A DNA stretch of 64,000 nt from Chlorops oryzae (Eukaryota; Arthropoda; Insecta; Diptera; Chloropidae). The translations under genes were made by a program, and so were the position numbers. Shown here one piece after another: positions 22,719 to 35,398 of this stretch. The stretch lies in assembly GCA_020466095.1 (NCBI GenBank), contig CM035809.1, forward strand, positions 8,032,723-8,096,722, in the 5' to 3' direction. The notes beneath the pieces were generated by a model that saw only the letters and a list, made by a program, of their open reading frames with translations, did not search any database and was not told the origin of the DNA. Position 1 is the first letter of the stretch, and each line of letters begins with the position of its first letter.

Positions 22719-22934
22719 TTCTCAGTGGCATTGCACAAAGAGTATTTAGTTTTAAATAGGAACTTTTTGCTTGGCAGCATTAGCGTTTGCAACATACGGG
22801 GCAGTGAGCAACATGATGCATGAGCAGCATGCTGCGAACAAAAACCGGCCGGCTTTTTTCGACTCGCAACACAAACCCAGGAGAGGAAATTTTACTTAAG
22901 AGTAAAAAGTATTTTATCAAAGAGTATTATATAT

Positions 22935-24175
22935 TAGGGCTATAAAAATTATTCGAATAGTTCGAATGTTCGAATTCTCGAACTTTCGAATCTCGATTTT
23001 ATGTACGATTCTCAATCGAATAGCACTATTCGAATAGTTGACATACTGCGATTATTCGAATAGTTGTTAGAATTCGAATGTTCGGATTCGTTCAAAATCG
23101 AATGATCGAAGCAACCGGAACTTGTCATGACACATACCTTTTCCTCAGCCTAAAATATGTTAAAACATTACCTTAACGAAAATTCCTGCCGTTTTCGTTG
23201 TTCTAGCTTGGATATCTAGCTATACCTTATCTGTACTTCGATTTAGCTTTTAAACTCGAGATTATTATTAAGCACAAAATTTACGCGGATGGTGGTCATG
23301 GTCAAATTTTAACCGTTAGAGGTAATTTTGTCTAGCAGCGAAATACTCAATTCAAAATAGTGAAAATCAAATTTTTGCGAATTTCGCGAATGGTGGTCTT
23401 GATCAAATTTTAACCTTAAGTGTCGACTTTATTTGGCGGCAAAATACACAATCGGAAGAAGCAAAAATCATTTTTGTATACAGATATGAGAATAAGAGAA
23501 AGAGTGGTTTTTTCAAATGCGTAGGATGATGACCATAGTTATAGCGATGTCGCAATTTTTTTTTCAGCGAAAGCTTAAGTCTACATGGTAGCTATACACA
23601 CACCAAATTTCAATAAGCTGGGATGTATAGTAAAAAAGTTATCCAGGAAAAACTTTAAAAATCGTGAATTTTGAAACTTCTGAACCACTTCCCACTACCC
23701 AAGGAGGGACTACGAAAACAATTTTTATGCAGTTTTTCGGACATCTGGGACTTATTGTCACTCAATCGTAATTAATTATCGAATTTTTCATAGTTGCCAG
23801 ATAAGCGAGTTTTTTTTCGTTTTCTTATAATTGGTAGTTTTTAAAAACCGTGGCAATTAAGAGAGTTTGGCAAATAAGCGTGTGATAAATAAACGGGGAA
23901 ATTAATGTTACGTTATATGGGGAAAACTCATTGCAAAAATTTTATTGCAATTATAAGGGTTTTGCAATTAAGCGAGTTGCAATTAAGCGGGAAGTACTGT
24001 AGTACTAAAACATTCGAATAGTCAGTAGCGACTATTCGAATAGTTGCTTTCTTCCGACTATTCGAATATTCGACGGAGAACGAATATTCGACTACAGAAA
24101 ATCGAACTTAACTATTCGAATAAAATCGTGCTCGAATAAATCGAACATTCGAATGTCCGAATATTAAGAGCTCTA
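22935..24175. mobile_element. Non-autonomous hAT-like element rich in ATTCGAATA palindromes
   Basis: The ends are TAGGGCT on the left and, read inwards from the right, TAGAGCT. A perfect 8-bp TSD, TTATATAT, flanks them (22927-22934 and 24176-24183). The first and last 150 bp are packed with ATTCGAATA-type palindromes. The interior holds a two-copy tandem duplication near 23276-23450 (GGATGGTGGTCATGGTCAAA and GAATGGTGGTCTTGATCAAA). From about 23780 to 24000 it contains repeated GCAATTAAGCG(A/G)G motifs ending CGGGAAGTACTG, which look like a pogo-type transposon terminus. No transposase frame is visible. Confidence 0.75.
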
Positions 24176-24183
24176 TTATATAT

Positions 24184-24866
24184 ATTAAATACTCTGCGAA
24201 CTCTTTGTTTCAATATTTTTCACTTTATACAGATTGTTTTATGAACTACGTATTTGATCATGATAAAACTCGATCGGCACATGCTAGGATAAATGAGTAG
24301 CTAATAGTATTTTTGAGAATGGCTTGTTTTTTAAGTGTCTCCACTATTAGTGTCGATTGGAAAAAGCACAAAAGCTATCGGAAACTTTTAGAGATTTTTA
24401 AAATAAACTTTTTTGCCGATTCAATTGAACTCTCGAGTTCAAAATTTATAAAATGACACCTGTATTGATTTTCCTTACAAGTGATTTAAGTAAATAACTA
24501 TTGCAAGAAATGTATATGAGCCAATTAATTCAATGCGTCAAAACAGGCCCGGGGAGGAATAAATCTTTTGGTGGAGAAGGGGTACGGTGGGTTTAGCCGG
24601 TAAAACTCCAGCACACCGGTCTACGTGACGACCAGACTGATGGTGCATGAGCATTCCCACACGCCCTACCCGCAAAAAAAAATAAAAATAATTCAGACCT
24701 GAACAACCTACCGACAGGTTCCCAAAAAAGCCGTTGGAGGATGAGAGGATTCGCTGGATTTTAAATGAAAGCCCTGGCAATAAAATATTTCTCTGTGAAA
24801 TTTCAAACCAGTCTTCATAATTATTCCAAAGAATTTTCAATTTCTCTTGCAATACGATTTTTGATC
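24184..24866. other. Intergenic, nothing firmly recognised
   Basis: The minus-strand frame 24538-25131 is open for 197 codons but shows no motif I know. It overlaps the small inverted-repeat element at 24867-25015, so I do not call it a gene. Confidence 0.3.
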
Positions 24867-25015
24867 GTAAGGCAGGCGATACACTGTTGCCCGATTGCGC
24901 GAAAACGTTGCTCGAACGTATTGAATACGCAACGTTGAAACGTAAAATAATTGCGTGCACAATACAGTCTGGCAACATTTGCGTGCAGTCGTGCAACAGT
25001 ATCGCTTGTCTTAAT
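24867..25015. repeat. Small inverted-repeat element (about 150 bp MITE-like)
   Basis: The left end reads AAGGCAGGCGATACACTGTTGC and the right end, reversed, reads AAGACAAGCGATACTGTTGC. Inside are further short inverted motifs around AACGTTGCTCGAACG and CAACGTTGAAACG. No clear target-site duplication was found. Confidence 0.5.
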
Positions 25016-27140
25016 AATAGCAAATATTTAATATTTTCAACTGGAAAGAAATCCCATCCAATTGGTGTAACAAGAAGTGAGCTTATGTCGTTATTTATGT
25101 GACCATCGAGTGAAGTAATGTGCGAATGCATTGCTGCAATAATTTTAGCTTTTCTCGTAAAAGTTATTGCTTGTTTTGATTAACGAACTCAAGTAAGTGT
25201 TCGGACTAATCTAAACATTGAAATATGGCGTTATGTGGCACCGGCAACAAGTTGGATATGAATCAAATAGAAAAATCGAATTGCTTTTTTTTTTTACTCA
25301 ATTTCAGTAAATTTTTTAAAAAAGAAATCAAAAAAACATAAGTTCATCATATTCCTGTATAGGACTTATATCTTTGAGTCTTATATTTTAAAAGCATTTC
25401 GGACACATTTCAGACTCAATCTGAACACATTTTTCTGAGCCTATAATATTAGGTAAAAATTTTGTATTAAGTAAGTATGTAGAAATTTCAAAGTCACTGT
25501 AAGGTCATTTAGACTCGTAAATCTGGCCACTTGGCAAGGCTTTCGGGAATTCCTCTGTTCAGTTTATTAAAAGATGTTGATCTGTCTGTCCTCTTAATGT
25601 TTTTTACCCGTTCTTTTAGACGAGTTATTCTGGAAGGTATCTACCACATCTTTTGCAAAAATATTTTCTGGGATTTTCAAACATTTGACCCATTTAGAGC
25701 CTTTGTGAAACACATAAGACAATTCTTATTCCTTCTTAAAAAATCTCATTGGGCCTGTAAACTCTCACCAAAGAGTCTTATTCGGTCTATAAGCTGCAAG
25801 ATATTATCGGTGTTTAAGGAATTACAAATACGGTGCACATGCCCTCTTAGTTCATAGCTTCAAAATGTACTTTAATGTAGGAGAAATATTTTCGTAATGA
25901 AAATTCAAAACGTAAGGTGTTCAAGGGATATTAATTTAAGGGTTTTCCTTGGAAAACTCTCAAACCCTACGGTATGAGGTCCAGTTGCCTCTAGTATGGA
26001 ACGAATTTTTATCTAAAATTGGCCATAGCATAAAGGAAACTCAAACAAGAGAGCCCCAAAAAGAAGGGACTCAGTATTGGTTAATATGTTCCTGGGTCTT
26101 CAGAGCGCTCTTCTGTGCCACATTAGAAAAAAATCATACACTATTTTAGTTTCCAAATCCCTAACTACCAGCCTCATCAAAAACTGGACCAAAAACTGGT
26201 GAAGATTCATCTGAGTATCTTCACCGCGTTTTGTGAATAACCATTGCCAGATAATTTCGACAGATTTCGGGAAGGGTATTAATGTGACCTCGTTTATTTG
26301 CGATAGCTTCAAAGAATTCCAAGAATGGTCGTCAGCCAGAATATCAAGGATGAGTTTTCAAGACGGCTAGGTCAACCTTAAATAGAATCTAAGAACACTG
26401 ACCTCTGTAATGGCTTCTTTTCATAGAAAATTTGCTTTAAAAAATTATACGCAATATTTTTCTACAAACAATTGTTCAGAATCAAAGTTCTTAGCTTTGG
26501 GAACGAAAACAATAAAAATTTGTTTTTAAGCCCGTCGAATGCGCCTTTATTTTTTAATAAATCAACTTCGAATCTCATAGTAACGTTCAGAGTAACCATG
26601 ACTTCAATTTACAAGTGCGTAAGTTATTTTTACCTATGCTTTTTCTCCAAATTGTATTTGCTTTTCACTACACTTGGAAATTCTGAATAAATTCCATTTC
26701 AATTTTATTGGTTTCCCTCGAGGTGTTTGGAGCAGCATCCACATACGCCAATTTCAATGCTTCATTGAATCTTTATGTCAGCCCAATTAATGCCGTCTAG
26801 CAATCGTTAGCATAATGGCCCAAATACTTATGACATTATTTTACCTTAGTTTTACGTAACGTTATAACTTAGGATAGCGAATAGGAGGGATAATAATCGT
26901 TCAATTATTTAAGATGAAGTGCTTATTTATGTTTACAGAAAATGTTGTTAGTGATAAAAGGGCTTTCTGAGTTTCTATGGGTATAAAAAGGACAATTTTT
27001 GATATTTATTGAAACGGCTGAACTGCAAACCATAACCCAATTTAAGTTATTTTAGGTAAAATCCTTAAGTCCTTAAGTTGCATAATCTATATAAAGTACC
27101 GTTTGCTAAGGCTAAACTTGAAATGTAGTTCAGTGAGTTT
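25016..27140. other. Intergenic; one old dispersed repeat
   Basis: 25370-25560 resembles the repeat in boss intron 3 (ATTTCGGACACATTTCAGACTC, CTGAGCC, GGAATTCCTCT). Elsewhere there are chance-length ORFs only, and no gene was recognised. Confidence 0.4.
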
Positions 27141-27145
27141 ACTTT

Positions 27146-27403
27146 TATGTATGCTATGCTATGTTATGTTATGTTATGTTATGTTATGTTATGTTATGTT
27201 ATGTTATGTTATGTTATGTTATGTTATTTATGGTATGTTATGTTATGTTATGTTATGTTATGTTATGTTATATGTTATGTTATGTTATGTTATGTTATGT
27301 TATGTTATGTTATGTTATGTTATGTTATGTTATGTTATGTTATGTTATGTTATGTTATGTTATGTTATGTTATGTTATGTTATGTTATGTTATGTTATGT
27401 TAG
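27146..27403. repeat. (TATGT)n pentanucleotide array
   Basis: About 50 copies of TTATG/TATGT with three small interruptions (near 27227-27236 and 27271). The unit length of five means all three frames encode the same 5-residue peptide repeat (MLCYV). This explains the long open frames here without any coding function. Confidence 0.98.
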
Positions 27404-28901
27404 TTTAAGTTCAGTTGAATTGAAAAAAGTATTGTCAATGTTAGTGCATATAACATAATTATAATGAGACTTTAGTTAGGTACTACTTACTTAACTAACT
27501 TATTTAAAGTTAAGCTTAGTATCTTCGATTTATGGATGATAGTTTGCGATCATTTAAGTAAAGCTTATTTTTGTTTTGGGAAAACTTCATAAAGCTAAGA
27601 AAACTAAGTAAAGACAGGCGACGTTGAACTGGCTTGAGTTTTACTATCTTACGCTAGCTGCGTTAAGTTTCGTAACACTTACTTATGTTAAGTAAAGTGT
27701 CCTTACATAGTTCTTAAACGCATATATCACAAAAATATATTCAAAGCATATATTATACATATGTATATGTATAACGTTAGTTTAGATAATTTATGTAATG
27801 ACTAAACTTGCCATTAAAAACATAAGCTTTACAAATGCAAGAATTAAAAAAAAATGTCTTTTGAAAAGAAATTTGTCGCCTGTCAACCAACCAACAAAAC
27901 AAAATAGAAAAAAAAAAACAAAAACATAAAAAATGTCATGTCGGAACATGAAATGCCTTCCGAAAATGTCTGCATTTGCTTCAACTCGCCACCTTTTCGT
28001 TTTGCTTCATGTCAACATAAACATTTTGTTTATTTTTCCCCAATTTCCCGGGTATATTGTGTGTAGTTTGATGCCACTTGTTTTTGCAACGAAAATCTTG
28101 TTTATTTTCCTATCGTTTCGTTTTGAGCGCTTTTAGTGCGGCGTCTTCTGCTTTTTTTTTTGTTTTGACTTGAAGAGAGTGAAAAAATTTGGCGTTTTCG
28201 CATCAATCGTAAACGCAAATGAATTATGCGACGTCTCCGGTCTTTTGTTTTTATTGCATTCTGCTTTCTTGTGAAGTGTTTAATTTTATTATTATTTTTT
28301 TTTTATTTACAATATTTTTTTTTTTACTTTTCTTGCTTTTGTGGCTGTTGTCGAATTTTTCTGTATGGTCGCGATTGCGATTCACTTAACAAAATATTTG
28401 CCTGCCTTTAAAGCGTATTATGGGCAAGTGTTTCTGAAGAGCCTTTCAATTTCGAATTTGTTTAGAGCATCGAATCGATTGATTGTGTTTCATTTGTTTC
28501 CCTTTCCCACAATTAAGTCGTTCATTCACTGGAATCCGATTAAGACATCCCGATCTGATGTTAATCAAGTCTTTTGTTCTTTTGCTTTGTAATTAAAAAC
28601 CAAAAAAAAGGAAAAGGAAAATCTTTTTTCCTCATTGAAGGCGATGAGTGATTTAGGTCAGAAATCTGCTCCAATGAACTAGAATTTTGCTCGATTCGGC
28701 GTAAAATTGATGTTAAATGCCTGAAAATGAAATTTTGAATTTATTAAATGATTGGCAAGCAATTTTATATACAATTTGAGGAAGTTCATTTAGCAAGCTA
28801 TCAATGAATATGTGTGCCGGCATTTACATATTGGGTCATCAGTTTCCGCTTAAATAGCCACATGAAACGAAATATATGAAAGCCTAAAAATGACCCAATT
28901 A
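27404..28901. other. Intergenic, nothing recognised
   Basis: AT-rich with several T and A runs. The stretch 27920-28560 is slightly more complex, but I find no supported exon. Confidence 0.35.
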
Positions 28902-28909
28902 CACATAAC

Positions 28910-30187
28910 CAGGGACGTAGCCAAGGGGGGGTTTCTGGGTGTTAAAACCCCCCCGTCGTCAATCTGACTATGTTATTTTAAATTGTATTTCCAATGCACT
29001 CTTTGGCACAAATTAAAACTTCAAGAAGCCAAAACGGAAACGGTTACATTGAAGACAAAATTGGAGCGGAGCTCAGAAGTTCAAACATACTCTACTAGGT
29101 TCAACGAGCAATGTACAAATGGCAGATTGTTCTCGTATCGTGATCGAGAATAAAATTCCATTCAAGATGCATGAACGTCTAAGCGCTGCTTCAGTGTTGC
29201 CCACTCGATTTAAGCAGGTATGAAAATTACACTGTTCTACAACGAAATCCTCCTTTAAAGTTTATTAGTGCTTCTGTTTGATTTTGTCTCCCGAAAAATT
29301 TAAAAATATCAAAAAAATTTTATCACGTAAGGATTACGAGAAAATTCCGTTTCAAATTTTGAGCACCATTGCATCATTTAAATGTTACTCCAAAAAAAAA
29401 AATATTCGTATTATTTTTTGAATAATTCGAATTTTTTCATTAATCACAAATAATCCCGATTATTTTTGAATTATTTCGTAATCGTAAACTTTTTATGTGC
29501 AGTTGTGTTTGCAGATAATCAAATACAGGCACGGCAGAACGCCGTTTACATGGGTATTTTACCCACTCGAAATTTTTCAAGTAAATATTTCACTCTGTAG
29601 GAATATCACGAAAGTTTTTCAATATTAGTCCAAAAATTAATTTTTGGTGACATTTTGAGATCGAAAAAATAAATTTAGACAATCTGACTTATCCAAATAT
29701 CGGGATTTACTATATTCACCGACTACTTTCAGAAGTTTTAAAGATTTTTTTTTTTTTAATGAAATGTTAATTTTGGTTATTAAATGTGTAATATGAAATA
29801 ATATTTTTATTATCTCTTAATGTACTTGATATTGGTATGTCGATTTTGTTGGAACTTTCCATACCACTGAACCACAGCAAAACACACTCTCGATCAACTA
29901 CCTACCCTCTCGGGTGAACTCTGTTCTGATTGTAAAAAATTATTAAAACTATTAATCAATAAAATCAGCAATGATTGTTTGGTTTGGTTTAAGTTATAAA
30001 ATTTTCAGCAACTTTTATACGCACACTATGGTGCTTCTTCTTTTGGAATTCTGTTTCTTACTTTTTTATACTTTTGTTACGACTATCGGTTTCATTGACG
30101 TATTGTTTCGAAAGAATGTAAATTGTTACGCAGCAAAAAATTGGAAATATAAACCCCCCCCGTCTGAAAATCCTGGCTACGTGCCTG
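28910..30187. mobile_element. hAT-like element with perfect 8-bp TSD
   Basis: The left end is CAGGGACGTAGCCAAGGGGG. The right end read inwards is CAGGCACGTAGCCAGG. CACATAAC flanks both sides exactly (28902-28909 and 30188-30195). A CAGGG terminus with an 8-bp duplication is the signature of the hAT superfamily. The interior of about 1.3 kb has G/C runs just inside both ends and AT-rich middle sequence. Short fragments may be transposase remnants, but no intact frame is present. Confidence 0.88.
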
Positions 30188-30195
30188 CACATAAC

Positions 30196-30650
30196 GAAAC
30201 TTAATTTGATGTAACTTTATGAGGTAAAGGGATCAGAAGCAATCAAACAGATTTATTCCGAAAATGCATTTTCTAAAAAGTCCTGCGAGAACAATCAAAA
30301 GGACAGAACTTAGCTGAGTTAAGGGGTTAGATATTGTGATATTTGAAAAACAACCCTATTAGATCTTCGTCCGATAGACTTAATAAAGTTCGTAATTTTG
30401 AACAATGATCAAAAGACCACTCATCAGGGATAACCATAACTTCTATGGGCTTACTTGCTGGCATATATACCTTCGTATAGCATTAGAACTAAATAATGCG
30501 TCAAAGTTGAGTACCCCTTTAGAATCCTCTCTCTCCAACCTTCTTCATCTGGTATAGTATATTGAAAAGTACGATTCTCTAAAAATTAAAAAAAAATTCT
30601 TTACTTAATTTTAAGCCAAACACGACATATACGTAATGTCATTTCCTGTT
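30196..30650. other. Intergenic, nothing recognised
   Basis: No supported gene or repeat. Confidence 0.35.
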
Positions 30651-31426
30651 GAAAGCTACCCAGTTGGAAATATGTTCATGAAAGATGCATGAATCATGCC
30701 TCCTTAGAGTTTTTAGCATGCATGCCAACCTTCCATTCCTATTCATTTCTTTTTCTAAAGGCTTGTCATAGGAAATCATGCATAGACGAAAAATGTTTTA
30801 TCAATGCTTGGGAACCCATGAAATATGTGTTCCCTACCACGAATGATTCAACAATGTTATTTTGTTTTTTAAAAATGAAATAAAATTAGAAAAAAAAGTT
30901 TTTTTTAATGTTTTATTTTTTTTCTTCTTATTTTGCTTTTTTTCTTTATTTAAAAACTTTTTACTTTTCTAACTTTTTTTAAATTTTCTCGTCTCGTCTG
31001 AGAATCGAACTGTAACCGCTCGGTTGGTAAGTCGGTGTCTTTGCCATTACACTGTATAGGCAAATAGAATTTTCTTGTCAAAACGCTAATTTGAGTTTTT
31101 GGTTGATCAAGTTTGCTTTGAAACGCGCGCATAGAATTTTCAAAGAAAAAAATTTTGTTTCAACTTTGTTGAAATATTTAAAAAAAATTTTAATATGGGC
31201 AAAACGCTATAAAATTTAGGAAAAAAATATTTTTTTTTGCAAGATTTTCTATTAAAAAAAAATTAATTAAAATGAAAAAATAAAAAAAAACTTAGACGCA
31301 TCATGCATGATTATCAACGCATGAATCATGAATGCTACGGGCATGCATGATTTTTTGCAGCAAAGGAACACATGAATCATGAATACTATGGGCATGCATG
31401 CATAATTTTCCAACTGGGTAGCTTTC
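30651..31426. mobile_element. Element with perfect 20-bp inverted ends and ATGCATGAATCATG repeats
   Basis: 30651-30670 (GAAAGCTACCCAGTTGGAAA) is exactly inverted at 31407-31426. Inside each end are ATGCATGAATCATG/GGGCATGCATG motifs, repeated two or three times near the right end. The interior carries a tRNA-like sequence (see 30985-31062). No TSD is evident, and the outer flanks continue with weak inverted similarity, so the exact ends are uncertain. Confidence 0.7.
30985..31062 (-). repeat. tRNA-like sequence (pseudo-tRNA or SINE head)
   Basis: On the minus strand it reads ACAGTGTAATGGC (box A-like), then CCGACTTACCAACCGAGCGG, then CAGTTCGATTCTC (box B-like). The middle block resembles that of the family 2 SINEs at 12.1 and 52.8 kb. 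A full cloverleaf with paired stems cannot be drawn, so it is not called a functional tRNA. Confidence 0.4.
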
Positions 31427-31550
31427 AGCTGTGAAATTAACGTTGCTCATACGCAGGGTTCTTACTCTGCACGGTTTTGTTGTTGCTGGTTTTAACTTAA
31501 AAGTTCAATGTGACCCTAAATTTCAAACCATTTCGGAGGAGTTTGATAGT

Positions 31551-32360
31551 TGTAACACCCAAACCCGTCGAGATAGACTATACAAAATGTATATAGAAAT
31601 GATCAGCGTCACCAGGAGATTCGATTTAGCCATGTCCGTCTGTCTGTCTGTCCGTCTGTCTGTATACAGTTATCTTATCGAAGGAGTTGAGCTATCTTGA
31701 CAAAATTTTATATGCGTGCTCACGGGGCCATGAGTAAGACTAAGTTCGAGAATGGACCCGATCGGACCATTTTTAGGGGTACCTCCAGTACTAGGGTCTG
31801 TTACGAAAATCACAAAAACTGCTCTAAAATCGGAGTTTTTCAAGATATTTTGATGAAATTTGGCATTTGAACATATTTTAGGCCAATTAATGTGATTTAC
31901 AAAAATCAGAAAAATGGGCGTGGCAGAAGGGCGTTTTTCGAAAATTGTCTCCTACTCCCGAAACGCCTATTGGACTTGAACGAAAATTGGCACTTATACT
32001 TCCTTTGTTACCATAAACATCCTGCCCAAAAATTTTCTGGATTGGTTCATTATTAAGGGTACCTCCAGTACTAGGGTCTGTCACAAAAATCCGAAAACTG
32101 CCCCAAAATCTGACTTTTTCCAAATATTTCAATGAAACTTAGAATTTGCGCGTATATTTAAGCCTCCGATTAGAATTCCGAAAAATTGGAAAAGTGGGCG
32201 TGGCAAAGGGGCGGTTTGCATAAAGAAATTTAAAAAAATGCGGTATATGGGGCCCCTATGGCCTTAAACAACTCCTGATATTAAAAATTATTTGAATATG
32301 TGTGTCTGTGTCGGGTATTCTATTGTCAGGCTTGCCTGACTATAACACCCTTACTTGTTT
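31551..32360 (+). mobile_element. TATACCC/ACTTGTTT repeat, family A, copy 1 (5' truncated)
   Basis: Aligns by eye with 58660-59503: TCGAGATAGACTATACAAA, then GAAATGATCAGCGTCACCAG, then a CCGTCTGT microsatellite, then repeated blocks with GGTACCTCCAGTACTAGGG and GGGCGTGGCA. It ends with the hairpin GTCAGGCTTGCCTGAC (32325-32340) and then CCCTTACTTGTTT. The 5' hairpin present in copy 2 is missing here. Confidence 0.8.
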
Positions 32361-35156
32361 AATTTATTGAATAATAACACAAGTATACACGGTTTTTATC
32401 TGAGAAACTGACAGTTGTTTTTGACGTAATTTAGTGTGCTGAACTCAAATAGGTAAAGGTTTTTCTTTAAGATTGGCTCTAGATTCAGAGCTATGGACCA
32501 AAACCCGTTACTTAGGACATTCACTCACTTAAAAAGCTGTAACTTCGTTGTTTGTTAAGCGATTTTAATTTTTTTTACGTCTATAAAAAGTCCAAAAAAA
32601 ATTATATTCTCTTTTTGGAAAAAGTTGAATAGCTTTGGTTATTTTCAACCAATTTTAAAGACCGATACGTCATTTTGTTGGAAGTAGAATTTTGTTCTTA
32701 AATAATGTCGATGTGAAGGCTTTGTAGTGGAACAAATGGGAATAAAATGGCTCCAAAGTTGAAAAAATTAGAAATAGTTCAAACAAGTTCACTTTGTCAT
32801 TAGAAAAATGCCAATAAAGTAAAAAAGTTTCAGCAAACTGTTTATATTTCTGGAAAGAACACTAAATTACTCTCAAAGAACTTATTTGAGGAAATCTTGC
32901 TTCTATCTGTGTTCTTAAAATAGACTGATCGATAAATGATTGCCAAAGAAAGGGAAATTGAACTATATTTGAGTTAATTGTGATAGAGAAAATCATGACG
33001 ATGTGTGATTGTGACAGAATAGTTTCCAGGATTGATTCAAATGGCTGCAGAAAGCTCTCTTATTAACCATTCCTCTTTCAAGATTACCATAGCCTAGTAA
33101 ATTTTCAAGTGAATTGAATAGAATTATGAAGCATCAAGGACAACCATGATTCGTTCGGTATCCTATGACATGGAATTATTCTTTAACAAATATTTTTCAA
33201 CGCAACAAATAATCGTAATGTTTTATAATTGTTTCAAGGCTTATCTATAAAATACACCTTCTAAATCCTCTTTATATCTTTTTTTAAATATTTTCTAGCG
33301 GCAAAGATGTCAAGAAATGTTCTTTGTCCTTAAGCTATTACAAGACTCAATATTTCGAGTCAATAATAACTGAAATGAAAAGAAAGAAAAAAATATATTT
33401 ATTCTAATTAATGCCCTTATTGAAAGTAATAGCGATATGTTCTTTTATGAAGAATATTTAAAATCCTTTTCAAAAAGATTTCTTTGGAGGTTGTCATGTA
33501 TTTCTTAAATCCAATGTCGCATGTCAAAAAGTATTAAGGCAACAAAGCTACCAAATTTTGTTCATTAACTCCAGATTCTTCAGTCTTAAACATAAGATTT
33601 GGCATCCACTCTCCTCATGATATCTATTTTTGTTCCATGTTTCAAATATTTTTTATTCTATTTGTATGACTTAAATAAATCCCATAAAAAGTAGGTTGAT
33701 TCTTTGAAGTTTTTTTCCATCGAAAAATGCGAATTATTTTCCTTTTAAATTCTTGCTTTCTTTCTTTTTTGTGGCATTCCAAATGTTTCAGCTCTCAATG
33801 AAAATCTCTTGAAATTCCATGATTTTCGTTCATTCGGTTTTTAGCGCTCAATTAGAATTTACCACAAAATGATCTACATTATCAATTGAAAAGCTGTCAG
33901 AATAGAACAGACCTCGTCATCATCATCAGCGTCATCATTCCAAGAACTATATCATTTCATAAAGATAATAACTGCATATAATCTTATCCGTTTAATTCAG
34001 TTCAAGATTGTCACAATCAGGACCGCTGAATGTCCTCCGTTTAAAGCAGAGCGACGCGTCGCATTGAAATCGCTTTGCCATTCAGTCGGATTGTGTGCAC
34101 GAGGTACTTAATGGTTGAAATGACGCCGTTCTGGTCCGGTCCGTTAGAGCTCCTTTGAAAGGAGCATCAATTTTCGTTGGCCTTCGATGGTGTGGCGTCA
34201 GTGTGCAAAGTTTGAGTTGCATTCGAGCTTGTATCTGGGGGGGTTGGTCGACGAATGTGGTCACATTGTGGTCAAGTGTTGAGAGCATTTAAACTACATA
34301 ATCGCATTATTGTTCGATGCCGCAGTGTCAGTTCAAATTATCGTAGATATCTTATATATTTTTTTCTTATTCTGAGCACTTTCGTCTGGAGTTTGCCGTC
34401 TGAGTGCGTATTGACTGACTGAGCGAGGTGATTATGGAAACGGCGCGCCGATGGTGGGCTCGAAATTGCTTATAAGAGAATTGTGAGTCGAATTTCCACT
34501 AAAAGGTATTTTAAATCAGAATATTTTTTTCTCAACACGAACGACCTTGAATCTTAATCGGTCTGCAGTTAAAGTTTTCCAAAAGGTTTTATCAATTTTG
34601 GGGATAGAGAAGTAGATTTTTTTTTAAGGCTTAGGCACATCTTCTATAGACCAAAAGTGTTTTCAAAACCACAAATTGAGTTAAATTTTATTTTTGGTTT
34701 CAGAGAATTTCATTAAGTTTGAAAATTTGACAAAACGAGGTACTTATTCTGGTCGAGTTCATGTCAACTGATTACTTTTATTTATATGGAATTGAGACTT
34801 GAAAGAAAGTTACTCATGATATAGCATAACGAAGTAAATCTCTCTTATAGTGTGATGAAGAATTGGGATAATCTTTCCGTCTCTTTCGGAATTTTTCCTT
34901 TTCGTTCTGGTGCCTAAATATCGTGAGAAATACTAAAAATGAATAAAAATACAATATACAGCTTCACCATTAGAGAATCAGTCTTAAGTGTTTCATATTT
35001 TGAGTCAAATTATTAGATGGTTCACTCTATTCAGAAAAAATGTATGGAAAAATTTATTATAAGTAAAAGCTTAAGTTATCTGAACACAACTGAAGAATCT
35101 ATGAAAACCAAATTTACTCTTTCATCTAACATAAAGGAAAGCTTTTTTGACGTCTT
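32361..35156. other. Intergenic, no gene recognised
   Basis: Mostly unique AT-rich sequence. 34020-34480 is more complex and GC-richer, including a 68-codon minus-strand frame (34082-34288) of unknown merit. It could hold an exon or a regulatory block, but no motif is decisive. Confidence 0.35.
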
Positions 35157-35165
35157 ATATTGATC

Positions 35166-35398
35166 CATGATACAAGAAAACAAGATAGCACCACTTGAGA
35201 GAGGAAACGTCACAAACTCAAAATCGCGATTCGTTTTTGTTGTTTCCCATGTTAAACCGGCATTTTACTTTTTTGAATAGCGTGGGAAACAACAACAATT
35301 TCTCGCTCAGTGACGTCACAATCGCAATTTTCGGCTCTCAAAGAGAGCCTCAAAATAGCGGTACTGAAGTGGTGCTATCTTGTTTTCTTGTATCATGA
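35166..35398. mobile_element. MITE with 30-bp TIRs and 9-bp TSD, split at its right end by the LINE
   Basis: 35167-35196 is the exact reverse complement of 35367-35396, and the element begins CATGATACAAG and ends CTTGTATCATG. ATATTGATC (35157-35165) precedes it. The matching ATATTGATC is found at 41299-41307, beyond the LINE. Removing the LINE and one copy of its TSD restores a 233-bp MITE with a 9-bp direct duplication. The interior also has opposed CGTCAC/GTGACG motifs. A 9-bp TSD suggests a Mutator-type transposase, which is an inference only. Confidence 0.9.

Noticed and set aside
24538..25131. 197-aa minus-strand ORF as a possible transposase
   Set aside because: No transposase motif recognised, and it runs through a small inverted-repeat element; likely chance.
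27103..27458. Three overlapping ORFs encoding MLCYV repeats
   Set aside because: They are direct read-outs of the (TATGT)n array. Open frames in all three phases are expected when a stop-free pentamer repeats.
31020..31062. Functional tRNA gene at 31.0 kb
   Set aside because: Box A- and B-like sequence is present, but the acceptor and anticodon stems do not pair; better read as a SINE head or pseudo-tRNA.
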